Counted from the stretch's first letter, positions 23,662 through 36,400 are shown. The stretch is DNA of 64,000 nt from Onchocerca volvulus (GCA_000499405.2 HG738139.1:15352858-15416857); one strand, 5' to 3'. The notes: generated by a model from the letters alone, not told the origin. Numbers and translations: made by a program.

Positions 23662-25065
23662 ATACCGCGAAATATTCGATAACAACACGATAAAAAACAA
23701 GAATCCTTATCATTGTCACGGTTAAGAAGATCGACGCCACATTTGATTGCCAGGATTATTCCACAAATTAATTTGGAATGCTCTTGAAAAATTTTTAAAT
23801 TGTTTTAGTCAGCGACGGTTACAAGGACGACAGTAGCTAAATTTAAGATTTCTTTTAATTTCGGTATATTTTCAAATGGGTCCGTTATTTCACAGCGTTG
23901 CGAATTTTTCAATATCCAAAATGAGAATCTACATTTGTGTTTTAAAACTAATAATTTTTTTGTTTGATTCTATCTCAGAACTACATGAATTAAATCTGAA
24001 ATGAAAAAACTCGAATTTTTCTCTGTATGCATTTTCAATTTTTCTTTTGTTTTAAGATTTTTAATGTGAACATTCGTTCCTTTTCTGTGGAAAAATATTC
24101 AGTTGGAAATCAGCGCGAAAATTCTTTTAGAATTCAGCTTATTCTTTCAGAAAATTCAACAATTGTTGACTTTTAGATGTTTCATTAATTAAATTTGCAA
24201 AACGACTGCAATTGAATGCAGTCATCAAAACCAAACATATATGATATAATCTTGAAGCAGTAAAAATTTGATATCAGCTAAATTGATGTAGGCATTATAC
24301 TGTGGATTTATTAGTGAAAATGATGATTGTGTTCAATAAAGAAATATTATGCAATTAATTGACGATCATGTAAGTCTTATTCAAGAAACTGATATTTGGT
24401 CTCAATGTAGAAGTATGGTTGATGAATGAAATATTTCATATCTTTATGCTTTCCTTTTCTCCTGTTTATCGAATTTCGATAAACTACGCAAATTTGTTAC
24501 ATGATATTAATGTTTACGCTTTTCTGTTACGAAATTATTTTTATTTTGCAGAAAAAAACATCGAAAAGATCGTAATTATTTAACGCTACCCAACCAGTAA
24601 TAGTGCCATACATAAATATTAGTTTTAAAAAATAATCTGTGGCAGAAAGTGACAGATATGTGAAAGAAATTCAAAATTGTATCAAATCGTTATTATATGT
24701 CATAATAAGTGTGATAAAAATAATTGCAGGAAATCAATCATTGGAAGCAAATTTTCAATATTATCATCGCCATTTTCTTTATCTATTTCAGCATTTATTT
24801 CGTTTTAACTGAGTTTAAAATTCTCAGTGTCCCACTTTTTAAATTATGATTTATTAATAAGAAGCAATGCATGCAGAATTATTCTTAAAATAAGCGAAAT
24901 ACGAAAATAAGCAAAAATTTTTGAAAATTCATTGATTATGACTTAAAAATCAGTCTTTCATGCAAATACAATTCTGCTTTGTGGTTATTAAATATAGCAT
25001 TTGCAAACAAATACAGTTCCTATCTTCTCAAAATCAAACACGAACTTTAAACTTAATTTAATTAG

Positions 25066-25198
25066 CATAGACCGCATGTACGAGGACATTGAACAGAAAT
25101 TAACGGCATGTATAAGGGCACACAGCAAAGATATCTCAGATCATTACAGTTCGATCGTCCATCGATCCCTTTCTTATCTTCACAAATTGCTAAAATGA
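25066..25198 (+). CDS. Candidate last exon of an unidentified gene
   Basis: After an ATTAG acceptor at 25061-25065, 44 codons are open (one base completes a split codon), reading IDRMYEDIEQKLTACIRAHS and ending SYLHKLLK-stop at 25196-25198. AATAAA starts at 25199, immediately after the stop. Codon use is good for this genome and the peptide looks helical. No upstream exon was found and the family is unknown. It would converge on the ShK-domain gene, whose stop is only about 270 bp away on the other strand. Confidence 0.35.
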
Positions 25199-25468
25199 AA
25201 TAAATATACATTTGTACACCAATAATTGGAATACTGCGTTAAAATCACAACAACTCATGAATATTTTTATTCTAAACATGTAAAATTTCCTAATCTAAAG
25301 ATCATAGAAATATTCTTTGGAAATATGCGAAAAAGAAAAATTATTATCTTGATACTCTCAAAAAATTATTTGCACACATTATTGACAACAGGATTCACTT
25401 TTCTTCGATTTCTAATCTATTGATGAAAAAAAAAGAATGCATGAATGATACTTGAATGAGATGCAAAT

Positions 25469-27443
25469 CTAATTAGCATAATAAAAATTACGTGATGTAG
25501 ATGTTGTTGATATTGTTGAGTCACAAAAACCACATGTTTTAGGGCATTGCTCCTTCATAAGTTCTTTATAAATTGGATGATTACAAAGGTTTGAGTGGAG
25601 TGGGCAATCGGATGGTTTGTCTGGAGCTGCCATATCTTGACAAATTTCTGGTGTAATTATTGAACTTGCTAAATAAAGTATATAAGTATAACTACTTGTA
25701 AATAAGTTCTATTAGTTTAAAATAAATCAAAAATTTGGTGAAACATATTCAATATTTATTTACTGAATATTGAATATGTTTTACCAAATTTTTGGTTTGT
25801 CTTACTTTTGCCTACATCGGTTTTGGTGCTTCATTTGATGATCAAATATAATTAATTAGCAAAAATTATGGATTTCTCGTGTTTTTTTTTCGTTTTTCTG
25901 ATTTTCATTATGCTATTTAGAATTTCCAAAATATTGGTTAAATTTTAAATGAAAAAAGAACACAATGAAAATATATCATTAATAGTTTCAACAACTAACA
26001 TATTTCACAATAGCCGCATGTTAGTTGACAAAGTGATGACATCAATGGTTGGTATAAATCATTCTTGCAAAGAAAATTATATTTCAAACAATTGGGTATG
26101 CGATCATAGCATTCACCTGATAATTAATGAGGATTTAATTTTTTGGCATTTTCAAATTTTAGTTGGTTAGAGACTGAAAAATATTTCGCGATATATAATT
26201 TGCAAAGTATGATGTATCATTTCACTTTCTCTATTGTCAAACTTCTTGCTTGACAAAAATATCATTGAATTCCAATTTTTTCCTCACTAGAAAAAAAATT
26301 CAAAAGTATGCATGAAGATTGTATAATAGTACCAGGTAATGTTATAGGTTGCGTAGTGATATCTGCCGGCACAGTAATGTCACCTGTTGACACGGTGACA
26401 TCATTTGCTGGCTCAGTGACATCATTTGTTGGCTCGGTGACATCATCTGCTGCTTCGGTGACATCACCTGTTGGGACGGTGACATTATTTGCTGGTTCGG
26501 TGACATCATCTGTTGGCTCGGTGACATCATTTGCTGGTTTAGTGACATCATCTGCTGGCTCGGTGACATCATCTACTGGCTCGGTGACATCATTTGCTGG
26601 CTTCGTGACATCATCTGCTGGCTCGGTGACATCATCTACTGGCTCGGTGACATCACTTGCTGGCTTTGTGACATCATCTGCTGGCTCGGTGACATCATCT
26701 GTTGGCTCAGTGACATCATCTGTTGGCTCGGTGACATCATTTGTTGGCTCGGTGACATCATCTGCCAGTTCGGTGACATCATCTGTTGGTGTTCTTAGCC
26801 AAATACAAATATTCATCTTCTTTGCTGTATCAACACATTCAGAATCGTTATGTTCACATTGCTTCTCTCCACTACAATCTATAAATTAAATCCTGTCAAT
26901 TCGAGTCAAAACAGAAATAATACTGACAGTAGCATTCATTGGTGTTTAATCTAAGGAAAAATTCAGAGTTAATGAATTCGAATTCTCTTAGCAATTATTA
27001 CTACAAATATTTTTCACATGAATTAGTTGATAAATTTGCTTTCAAATATCAAAAAACAAAAAATAAAAAAAAAAAAAACTTGCCTCCGACAACTTCATAA
27101 CATTGATCGTTGTAACATTCATCGCTTTCCAATGTACATTCTCCGTTAATACAAGCTGTTAAAAAAAAAATTTCCATCAGAAATAATTTGTGAATTTTCA
27201 AACATTGTGAAAATGCATAAATGCATAATAATATAATAATTAAATTTGCTAATTAATTTCAAAAAATTTTGAAATAGAGTCAATGTATGATTATTTATTT
27301 TTCACGAAGCAACTCTGAAAATATTTGCAAAAAACTTTACGTCCTCTTTGTGCAATTGCACACTGCAGAATAACTGCGTGCATTATGCACGCAGCAACAA
27401 CGGCAGTTGTAAACTTAGTTCCAACAGTATCTTGAATTTTCAT
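25469..27443 (-). CDS. Secreted mucin-like protein with Cys-rich N-terminus, DDVTEP repeats and ShK domain
   Basis: Four exons, 27341-27443, 27084-27155, 26333-26878 and 25469-25668, join through three phase-1 introns into 306 aa. The start (ATG at 27443) gives a signal-peptide-like hydrophobic stretch ([21 protein letters not shown]), and a TTACAG acceptor lies 11 nt upstream of it. Residues 36-83 hold eight cysteines (CINGEC, CYNDQC, CSGEKQC, C, C). Residues 88-235 are about 20 tandem copies of a seven-residue unit, consensus PxDDVTE, acidic and Thr-rich, with one Asn-glycosylation sequon (NVT) and many likely O-glycosylation sites. Residues 250-289 form a ShK/SXC domain with six cysteines (C-x11-C-x6-C-x12-C-x3-C-x2-C, ending CPKTCGFC). 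Nematode mucins with this architecture are secreted surface-coat or cuticle-associated proteins; that role is inferred. Intron 1 and intron 3 have GT donors; intron 2 has a GC donor (GCAAGT). Confidence 0.88.
25724..25798. repeat. Near-perfect hairpin in intron 3 of the ShK gene
   Basis: Arms 25724-25756 and 25766-25798 are reverse complements over 33 nt with 2 mismatches, with a 9-nt loop (TATTTACTG). The size and pairing resemble a small-RNA precursor, but the A/T-rich stem and lack of a typical bulge pattern leave this open. It lies in the last intron of the ShK gene, just upstream of the ShK exon in gene orientation. Confidence 0.75.
26375..26800 (-). repeat. 21-bp coding minisatellite
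   Basis: Tandem 21-bp units (plus-strand form GGCTCGGTGACATCATCTGC) encode the DDVTEPx heptads of the ShK-domain mucin. A higher-order 63-bp unit (PADDVTK, PA(S/N)DVTE, P(V/T)DDVTE) is repeated three times in the middle, pointing to recent unequal crossing-over or slippage. All units keep frame, consistent with selection on the protein. There are no unique spacers, so this is not a CRISPR array. Confidence 0.9.
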
Positions 27444-30400
27444 AATTGAAGAATCTGTAAGTTTTTGAAAATTATTTAAATTAACCACAAATGGATTTTT
27501 TTTCCCCAAAGATATAATAATGCAAGTTAAATGTCTTAAATTTTTTTTATTATTCTTGTTTATCAAAAATGATAATTAGTTACAATGCTTGATAAACGAA
27601 ATTTTTTTAGTTTTATTTTTCAATTTTTTGAAGTTGCTATTACTTTACTAAAATACTGATCTTGTCCGTATTAAGTTATAGTAATCGAATTGAATAAAAT
27701 GAATAATATGCTAAATGTTGGACTGTTTTCGAAAAAGTTAAAATAATTATTACATTTTAAGGAAGAAAGCTGAAAATCGTACAAAACATAAGAGAAGAAA
27801 AAAATCTATTTGAAATATCAAGTTTGCTGAGTTAATTTCGCAATTGATAATAAAATATCATTTTTTTCTAGTGATAAAAAAATTAATATAATCTTTGTTC
27901 AAAGAAAAAGTAAACACAATTGACTCATTTGAATATCACTCAATCCTATCATTCTTCAATTAAAAAGACAAATTCACGTCTTTTTTTTTCTTCATTATAT
28001 CAATAATCATCAAATATTTGCTTTCACGAATAGACCACAAATGAACGTTGCTAACTTTATTGTATAAATTATTATCAATTGCAAACAGAAAGAATTATTT
28101 TTTATGTATGAATTCTCGAACAGCTGCAAAAATTTAGTTTTATGTCCTCACTAAATAAATCAAACGCCGTAAGAAATTAGAAATTAAATTTAAATCTTCG
28201 ATAATAAGTGATAGCAGTATTTTTTCGTCACTTGAAGTATTTCATGTATTATGAAAAAAAAAAAAAAAAAAAAAATTGCGAGGATATATTATTTTGTGTA
28301 AAATATTTTATTAGAAAAAATATTTCCAAATTGTAGAATTTTGAAGCAAATCTTCAAAACTGATACTTATCGATCTCTTTTATTTGTAACTTATTGACAT
28401 TTTAAAGAATTATGAAATGCTATTTATATAAATTTATTTACAGTAAACGATTTCGAAGTTTTATTAAATTTTATAAATATAAATGAAATTTGGAAAAACA
28501 CAAGTGAAAAATGGAAAAAGCTGGAGAGTTTAAAAACTTCAAGCTTTCATAAAGTTTTTTTTTAAATCAAAATGATTTTCTTTCTTTTGCTGATTCTTCT
28601 TATAAGCATTACGGTACTATTTCATGATCGCTTAATTATTTCATGGCTGAGCATTGGTTTCTTGGAATAGGCTTATGAGGTTTGCTTTTAAAATGTTAAG
28701 TTGCTTCCTAGGTTTGTTGCAATTCTGATATACATTGCATAATTTATATTTCCGGAATTAATTATCAAAATCGATAAATTTTATCCTGAAGATACTATCA
28801 TTGTTATTATTTAGACACCAATATAATGCATTAAATAAGCCAAGTACGAATACAAAAACTACAGAACCAGAACTAATAATTGTGGCCCATTAGGATTACA
28901 TTTCTGTAATGATCAGACATCTTTTACGGTCATCAGCACTTCCACAATTTTATCACAAACTGAAATACTTTCATCAGTTGCTAATTTAATATGACCTTTG
29001 AAGGATATGAAGAATCAATGAAATTGCCATTTTTTTACTAAAATATAAAAAATTTCCTTATTGAAAACTATTTTGCAGTAATAATATATATATTATATAT
29101 ATTATGATAGTAATTTTATATGTACAGTTAAGTTTAGATTGCTTTTATCAAAATTGATCAGAATCGTTTGCTAATTAGAGCGAATATTTGACGGCTAATT
29201 TAGTTGTTCTTTGACCTGAGCTAGTTGCAAATGTGGCATATTTAATTTGATTAATTGATATTTTTAAAATATTGCATGTTATATGTATGATACACAATTT
29301 ATTTCAACATTAACTAAAGTGCTACCAGATTCAATCCCTTGAAGAAAATTGAGTTTAATATACGGTAATTGGACGTAACCATGCATCATCCTTTTAGGAA
29401 GAGTTTCAGAATACTGTAATCAACCTGTTTGACCAGAAATAATTTAGTTTTAGTCGTCAATTTTTTTTTTTCAGAAGAAAAATTGTTTATAATTTGAATG
29501 ATGCGATTTACAAATATATTTTAATTAGTGTCCCATTTTTTCCAGTTAATTTAATTCGAAAAATAAAATGTACATTTCTAGAAACATTAAAGTTTTGTAG
29601 CAAAAGAAAAAATTCGTAAGATATTTAAAATGTCTTTCCTTTGTAGAAGATAATTTCATGCCATAGATAAGATTTTCAATAAAATTCGATTGTCTGAAAA
29701 GAATTTTAATGTGCAATTTTTTTTTTTTATGAAATTAAATTTAGTAATGCGGTAGTTTAATTTGAAATAAACATTTTATATGATATCTTTAAAATATCAA
29801 CTAAATAAACTAAATATGCTAAATCTGTAACTTTATTAGGCTAAAGGGTAATCAAATTAATTGGCAGATGTTTGCTCTGATTAGTACTTGATCTGATTAA
29901 TTTTGATGAAAGTAAGCCATACTAAATTGTCGCAAGTAAAATTGTTATAGTAAAACATATTGAAAAAAAAAAATTATGGTGCTATTGCAAAATGGTTTCA
30001 TTAAAGAAATATTTAAAATTTTGGTGACAAACGGCGATGTCGTTGATCAAAAAGGGCAGAAAAATTGATTTTGGCGCAAATATTAAATGAATTGTTAGGA
30101 GGGAACAATGATCCACATTTTCCTTCATCTCATTCTTTCCTCAATTTCATTTTTCCTTATCAATATTTATTATATTTTGTGTTGAATGTCTAGCAAAAAA
30201 GAAATTGATAAGTTTTTTTAGAATTTGCAGAATTGAAGGATTTCAATGTTGAATCGGTTTTGGAATATGAGATATCAATGAATGTTAAATTTTTTGATAG
30301 TGTATCTCCGGAACTAATATCGGTAAATATTTATCCTTCGACAATAGTCTCCATTTTTAGGTATTCATTTCTATCACAAATTAATTATAACAAAATGACT

Positions 30401-30851
30401 TTTGGAAGTTCTGAAAATTGGTTTTTCTTAGATGGGAAATTGCTATTTTAGCAAAATTTTTGTTTTTAAAAAATTTTTGATGATAAAATGACATTGTCAA
30501 CTGACAAATGCTCATTTGTAACTATTGAAAAGTGATCTATTTTGTAACAATCAAGCGAATGTAGTAAATTATTTCGTGAATGAAATCATCAACTTTGCAA
30601 GTTTAATTAATTTTCTTAAAAGTTATTTTTTGCATTGCAATGCTGTCTACGAATGAAATTTCAAAAAATTGATAGGCAATTGTTGGGAAGATTAAATGAA
30701 ATAGATTGTTGAACAAAAATTTCTGTCATTCAGTATGTATTTTTGTACAATTTGTCAATTCTGATCCGCTGTTAGTTTCATTTTAAATTCGGTCTAAAAG
30801 AAAATATTACCTGAATAGAATTTGAATAACGTTCTTTTAAAATATTGTGGA

Positions 30852-30928
<77 letters not shown>

Positions 30929-33468
30929 TTACTTCTATTATCGAATTTTGTTGCCAAAATGCGACCCGTATTTTGTACTTTATTAGCAGAATCCATCGAT
31001 GATTTTAATGAATGAATTGATCTTATTGTTAAAAATTTTTATGAATTTTAAAGATTGAACCGGGCTTAACTTTTCAAGAACTGGAATAAGTTTTATTACA
31101 ATGAGAATTCAGAAAGTCTTATCAGTTGCTGATAGGTAAGATTGAGACAAAAAATTACTAAAATTTCCGAAATAAATTCATTTAATTTGTTGTGAAAATA
31201 TCGAAAACAACTGTGAAAAGTACCATTTAAATCAGCAAACAGATATACTCGATGGTAAAAGGAGAAGTTATTAATCCGTTTTGTCAATAAAAAAATTTGA
31301 TTCAAAAATTTGAATAATTCGTAAAACTAATATACAAAAACCATTGCTTAATTTCAGCGACATTCTGAGATAATTAGAATAAATTCCTATACATTTCGTT
31401 GACAATTTCTTTTTTTTTTTTTGAAGAAAAGATTAAGCATCAAATCTACCATATTATTCTTGTTTCATATATTTTGCCATTCGAAAATTTCAAATACGGA
31501 AAATTCAAATACTTTACAATTATCAGCATAACTTTTCAGGAAATTACTATTATGAGAGTTTCGCCATATTTTTTTAGCCTTTCGTTTGAAAAATCATTTA
31601 TTTTTCGGTAAAACCTTGAAAATCAATACGACATTTCGTAGTTTGCTTTTTTTTGCATGCCAAATTGTTGAGCCCTTGATAATTTTTGCATGATCACTTT
31701 TGATTTTGGAACCTTGATCTGGCCTAAAATTTACTTGCTGATTCCTGACATTCTCATCTAAATCCTTCACTTCGTTTTTTAATTTCAACGTTACTTTATT
31801 TCTCAATAACAATATCCATTCATTAAAATCAGCAGAACCATAATCAATTTATTTAGATTTTCGAAATTTTTGGAGAAAAATTCACTAAAATCTTTGAAAA
31901 AAAGTAGAAATTAAGATAAACAAACAGTGAAAACAAGATATTATGCAAAGGATAACTTTTAAGAAAATTAATTAAACTTACGAAGCTAATATTTTCACCG
32001 AATCACTGTGTTCGTTTGATTGTAAAAGAATAGAACATTTCAAAAAAAAAAGGAAAAAAAAGTATTCTTCCTGACTTTGCTGGAATATCATCAACTTCTG
32101 ATAGAAACATGCATAACACACAAAATTTTACAGTACCTTTTATATTGTTGCATTCAAGATACTCTAAAATTTTGTATATCACACATATTATTATTATAAG
32201 TAATTTCAAAAAAAATTTCCTCTTTTTTAACAAAATATTTCTTAATTTAATTTCGAAATTCCAAAAATTTATATTGAACAATGCCCATTCTAATAAATAC
32301 ACTACGGTACAAATTTTGGGAATCTTTCACTTCGTATCAAACATTAAAATTTTTCAAAATGATTAATGTGTGGAAAATAATTGTTAAAAACCTGCAAAAG
32401 TTTTTCTTTAAACTAACAAATGATACTGAAATTTAATAATGCATTCTTCTAATAATTATGGAGTTCAGCAATATCATCAAATAGTTTAGATTTACAATTT
32501 TAACACTATTCAAATGTTATTCTTTCCCTTTTAGTAGCATTTTAAAATTGCGATAGAATTTTTTAAAAAAGAAAAAAAAAAGAAAAATGAGAAGAAAATC
32601 AGATAAGAAAGAAACAAAGAAACACACTGAATTAATCATATTGTGCCATTTTGGAACTCAATTTTTAGAGATAATTTTAAAAGAAGGAACTTTTCCATAT
32701 TTTATTCAATACTTCTAATCAAGATTAAGCAGAAAATAAAATTAATAAACTAAAGCAGATATTTGCTTATTGATTAATTTGTACAAATATACCAGTTATT
32801 TTAGCCATTTATTTTAATTAATTATTTCGATGAATTCTTTAAGAAAGATTCTGGATAAACATTAAAACTTATTGAATTGATGATATTTTATTTAAGCAGA
32901 AATTTTAGTAATAATACAAAATACATTATAATTAAATAATTTCAACTAAAATATTTCTTTAAAAAAAAAAGAAAAAAAATGGAAGAAACTAAAGGAAAGA
33001 GAGAGAAGACCAATAATTAGTTGAAATAAAAATAAAATAATAGGAAGAAAAGAAGGCTCTAATATTAGCCATAATACATTTGCAAAGAAATAAAAATATA
33101 CTGACATTTAATTTTAAGTGTTGCTTTTAAAATTACAAGAGAACGTAATCCTGTAAAAATTGTTCATGATTCCAAGATTAAAAAACTAAAATTTCAATAT
33201 TTTTAATATTGCGAATGATGCTGTAAATAGAAAATTGTACATAACATGAAGAAATTTTTGAAGTGTTATTTGAAATTTCGAAATTTACATGTATTTTTTC
33301 TTCTTGACAAATTCGACACTTTAACTGTTCATTCTTTTTTTTTTTTTTTTTTTCATTAAAATTGAAAATCATGAGGCTATCTATTTGCATCTTTTTCATT
33401 TTTTCAATAAAATTGGCCAGCAAGTGACATTTTCGAAATAAAAATATATCGAATCAAAGCAATTCAAT
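27444..33468. other. Gene-poor interval between the ShK gene and the PRIP gene
   Basis: Only isolated exon-like segments are seen. The best is plus-strand 30231-30322: a TTTGCAG acceptor, 30 open codons (LKDFNVESVLEYEISMNVKF) and a GTAAAT donor in phase 0; no partner exon or family was found. A minus-strand open stretch at 31594-31812 is lysine-rich and unassigned. Long poly-T tracts lie at 30854-30895 and 30898-30927, with poly-A at 28254-28274. The second copy of the dispersed repeat is at 32285-32920. Confidence 0.4.
32285..32920 (+). repeat. Diverged dispersed repeat, copy 2 of the 16/32-kb pair
   Basis: Counterpart of 16090-16586 with the same ordered blocks (ATCTTTCACTT, CATTAAAAT-TTTCAAAA, TTTAAACTAACAAATGATAC, TTTTCCATAT, TATTGATTAATTT, ATTAAAACTTATTGAATT). 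It is longer than copy 1 because of small insertions, and it carries no retroelement at its end. Confidence 0.6.
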
Positions 33469-36400
33469 TCATTTACAAATGGAAGAGCGCGGAAAAGGTT
33501 TTCCACAAATTTCAGCAGTAGATTTTTCGGATAATATTCCAAACGTACAGCCGACATCAAATACCTGAAAGATAGTGTCGGTACGATTTTATTTCTGTAG
33601 TAATTTAAATTAATTAAATTTTTTTGATTTTAATTTTGATATTTCATAACTTGATAGAGCATATTTAGTTAACTGGTATTAATATCAAAGGTTAAAATAT
33701 TGTTTGATAAACTTTTATTCACGATTTCATTCTCCAGATAATATCAATTAAATTGTAAAATGATAAAGTAATTGTTGGGAAATAAACTTTAAAAAAAAAT
33801 TTAAATTTAAGTTTTCACAAGTTTTTTTTCACATTTCAATCGATACATTCCAATGCTTCTTGATATTCGTAATACATATATTTAATAATTAATTTTATAT
33901 TTATTTTAGCGATCTTCATTTAATTCAATACTTACTATATTATTGTGGATTAAAATACTTTTTGCCAATAATAGATTATATTCTAATATATAAATATATG
34001 AGAATATAATAGACAAATGAAATTTTAAAAAAAAGAAACTGCAGCGAAAATTAACAAATATTGAAATTTAAATTTTCATTATAAAAATTCATAAATTATT
34101 TTAATAATATTTTTAAAAAAAAAGAGAAAAACAAAATGAATTGTAAAAAACTTCAAATTTAAACGGAAGAAAATAGAATAAATGAATGAGTAAAATTTGA
34201 GAAATTTAAAAATAAAAAGAAAAATTAAAAAAAAAAACAAAACAACTAACTTGTGTGACAATATTATTCGCTTCAGTTTGTGTTTTATTCATTAATGTCA
34301 AATGAGTTTTTAAAAGTCGAACATTCCATGCAAAATTTTCACATGCTCGAGCAGCTTTTACACCATGTAATCCAGCATTTGCGCATAATTGCGATAATCC
34401 ATCGTTACATTCGGTGATACGTTTTGTTGCTTCTTCCAACTAAAATTTTTTATTTATTCAAGAATTTAAATTTAAATTCATGATTCAATTTTTATCATAA
34501 ATAAAAAAAATTTTATTTTGTTTTAATTGCATAAATTATTAAATTAGCATAAAGATATTGAATTATTATGATGCTGTATTTAATCTTCTAATTTGTAATT
34601 TATGAACTGATAAAAATAACAATGATATAGTGATAGAATGACTATCACAAAAATTCAAAAATCCAAATCAAAAATCTATTGGATATCAAAATTCTAATAT
34701 TTCAGGTAAAATAAAAAATTAAAGTTTAACATAATTTTTTTTTGAAAATTTCATCGGCAATTTTTAAAATATATATATAAATAGAAACATTTTTTTTTTA
34801 CTTTTTAAATTATTTTAAACAAAACCTTTGTCAACAATGGATCAGTATTAACCAGTATTTTAGCACAAATATCTAAAAGTTCGGACATTGAATCGAATGT
34901 TTTCTGTAGTTGCGCAGGAAATACACCACGCGTTACGATCATCGGATACTGTAATGAGTAGTTTCTTGGATGCTGTATGGTATATTTTTGAATGTTTTGA
35001 TGATGGATGCAGTGAATAAAAACTGCGTATTTAAAGAAAAATTCAATAAATCTCATTGATGTAATGCGAAATAAATAGTTGATAGATAATAAAATATCCC
35101 AAAATACCGTAGCGTTTACTGTAACTTCTAAATACTGTAATGTTTTATATTCCATGGTGAATATATGACTGCAAGAAAATTTTGAACATTAAATCTAATT
35201 AATTAATTGTTCATCAAATTACAGTTGCATATTAGTTATCGGATTATTTGAGATCATATTAGTATTAAGTCTCCGGATAAAAGTTTTCAAATCGAATTAT
35301 TTATACTCGGAAAACATACGGTTTTCTCATCACTGCATATCGCAAAACTTGGTGTATTATTCACTAATTCGGTTGAATTGTGGGATTTATGCGGTGAATT
35401 CGGAGGCGATACTGCAAATGCATCATTCGTATATTTCGGCAAAAAATAATTCATTAATTAATAAAAAAATTAAATTCCAAATTAAAAAATTTGATTCCAA
35501 AATTATTTGCATTATTTAGCACACTTTAATTCATTCGAAAAATACATTTTTTGTTCATTAATGATGTAACTACACGTCAAATTTGATCGAAAAATTAATT
35601 CAATCGTTGAATTACTCTTTCATTTATTTTACTATTCTTTAATTACAAATAACTACCTTCTTCTATATTTTCATTTGATAGCGCCATGAAAATTCTCAAA
35701 GTTTTTTCCAATTAATTTTTTTTCTTAATTTTAATCTTTCCTCAAATAAGTTAAATTTTTAAATTTATCACATTTTTACCATTTTTTTTTGTCATTCTTT
35801 TTTTTTTGGAATTATTTTTCGAAATAAGACAAAAATTGAAAAAATCAATAGAACTAGAATAAACCATTTAGTGCAGCAGTTTTTGTTCGTGCTAGCATCA
35901 ATCGTAAACCCTGTCGTATGGTACCAGCTGGTCCGATACCACAATCATTTCGCCACTTCACCTTTAATTAATAACTTCATTAGAATTTTAAATTTAATAC
36001 TAATAAAATCAATCCAAAAAAAAATCGAAAATTTTTTTCTCAATTATTCTTCAAATAATAATCTTCTTGAAAAAATTTTGTGTTCGATACAAAAAAGATT
36101 TGCCGAAATTCCGACAATATAATATTTATTGAAATAGATACTGTTAAATTGTAAATTTTTAAAATTTCCCAAAATTTAAATCATAAAATATTTATTGAAA
36201 GAAATATTCTGAAATAAAAGCTTCTGAAATTTCAAATTTTAAATTCTGAAATATTTGATTGATAATCGAGAAATGTTAAATATGTTTAAAATGTCCATTT
36301 AATTTACTACCAATTTCTTGCATTCTTAACTTATTATCTTTTTTTCCCGGTTTATCGCGGCAAAATTAAACGAACCAAAGCCGATTCAAGTACGCCACGC

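Larger units (their letters stand above)
20832..25468. other. Gene-poor interval between the retroelement and the ShK gene
   Basis: No complete gene can be built. Two exon-like terminal segments on the plus strand (21415-21545 and 25066-25198) and an SL1 copy at 23640 are listed separately. Simple repeats include a (GA)n run at about 22804-22821 and poly-A at 22209-22231. A block at 22677-22720 is repeated in direct orientation at 22910-22953. The stretch 23359-23525 is open on the plus strand (ALTKKSFLMLRRCSF) but matches nothing known to me. Confidence 0.4.

Noticed and set aside
26375..26800. CRISPR-like array
   Set aside because: The units are contiguous 21-bp tandem repeats without spacers, they encode protein, and the organism is a eukaryote.
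26308..26889. 193-codon plus-strand reading frame
   Set aside because: It is the antisense of the 21-bp repeat exon of the ShK-domain gene; that gene has matching splice phases, a signal peptide and a domain on the minus strand.
30778..30996. Lysine-rich minus-strand frame
   Set aside because: It is translated poly-A from the long poly-T tracts.
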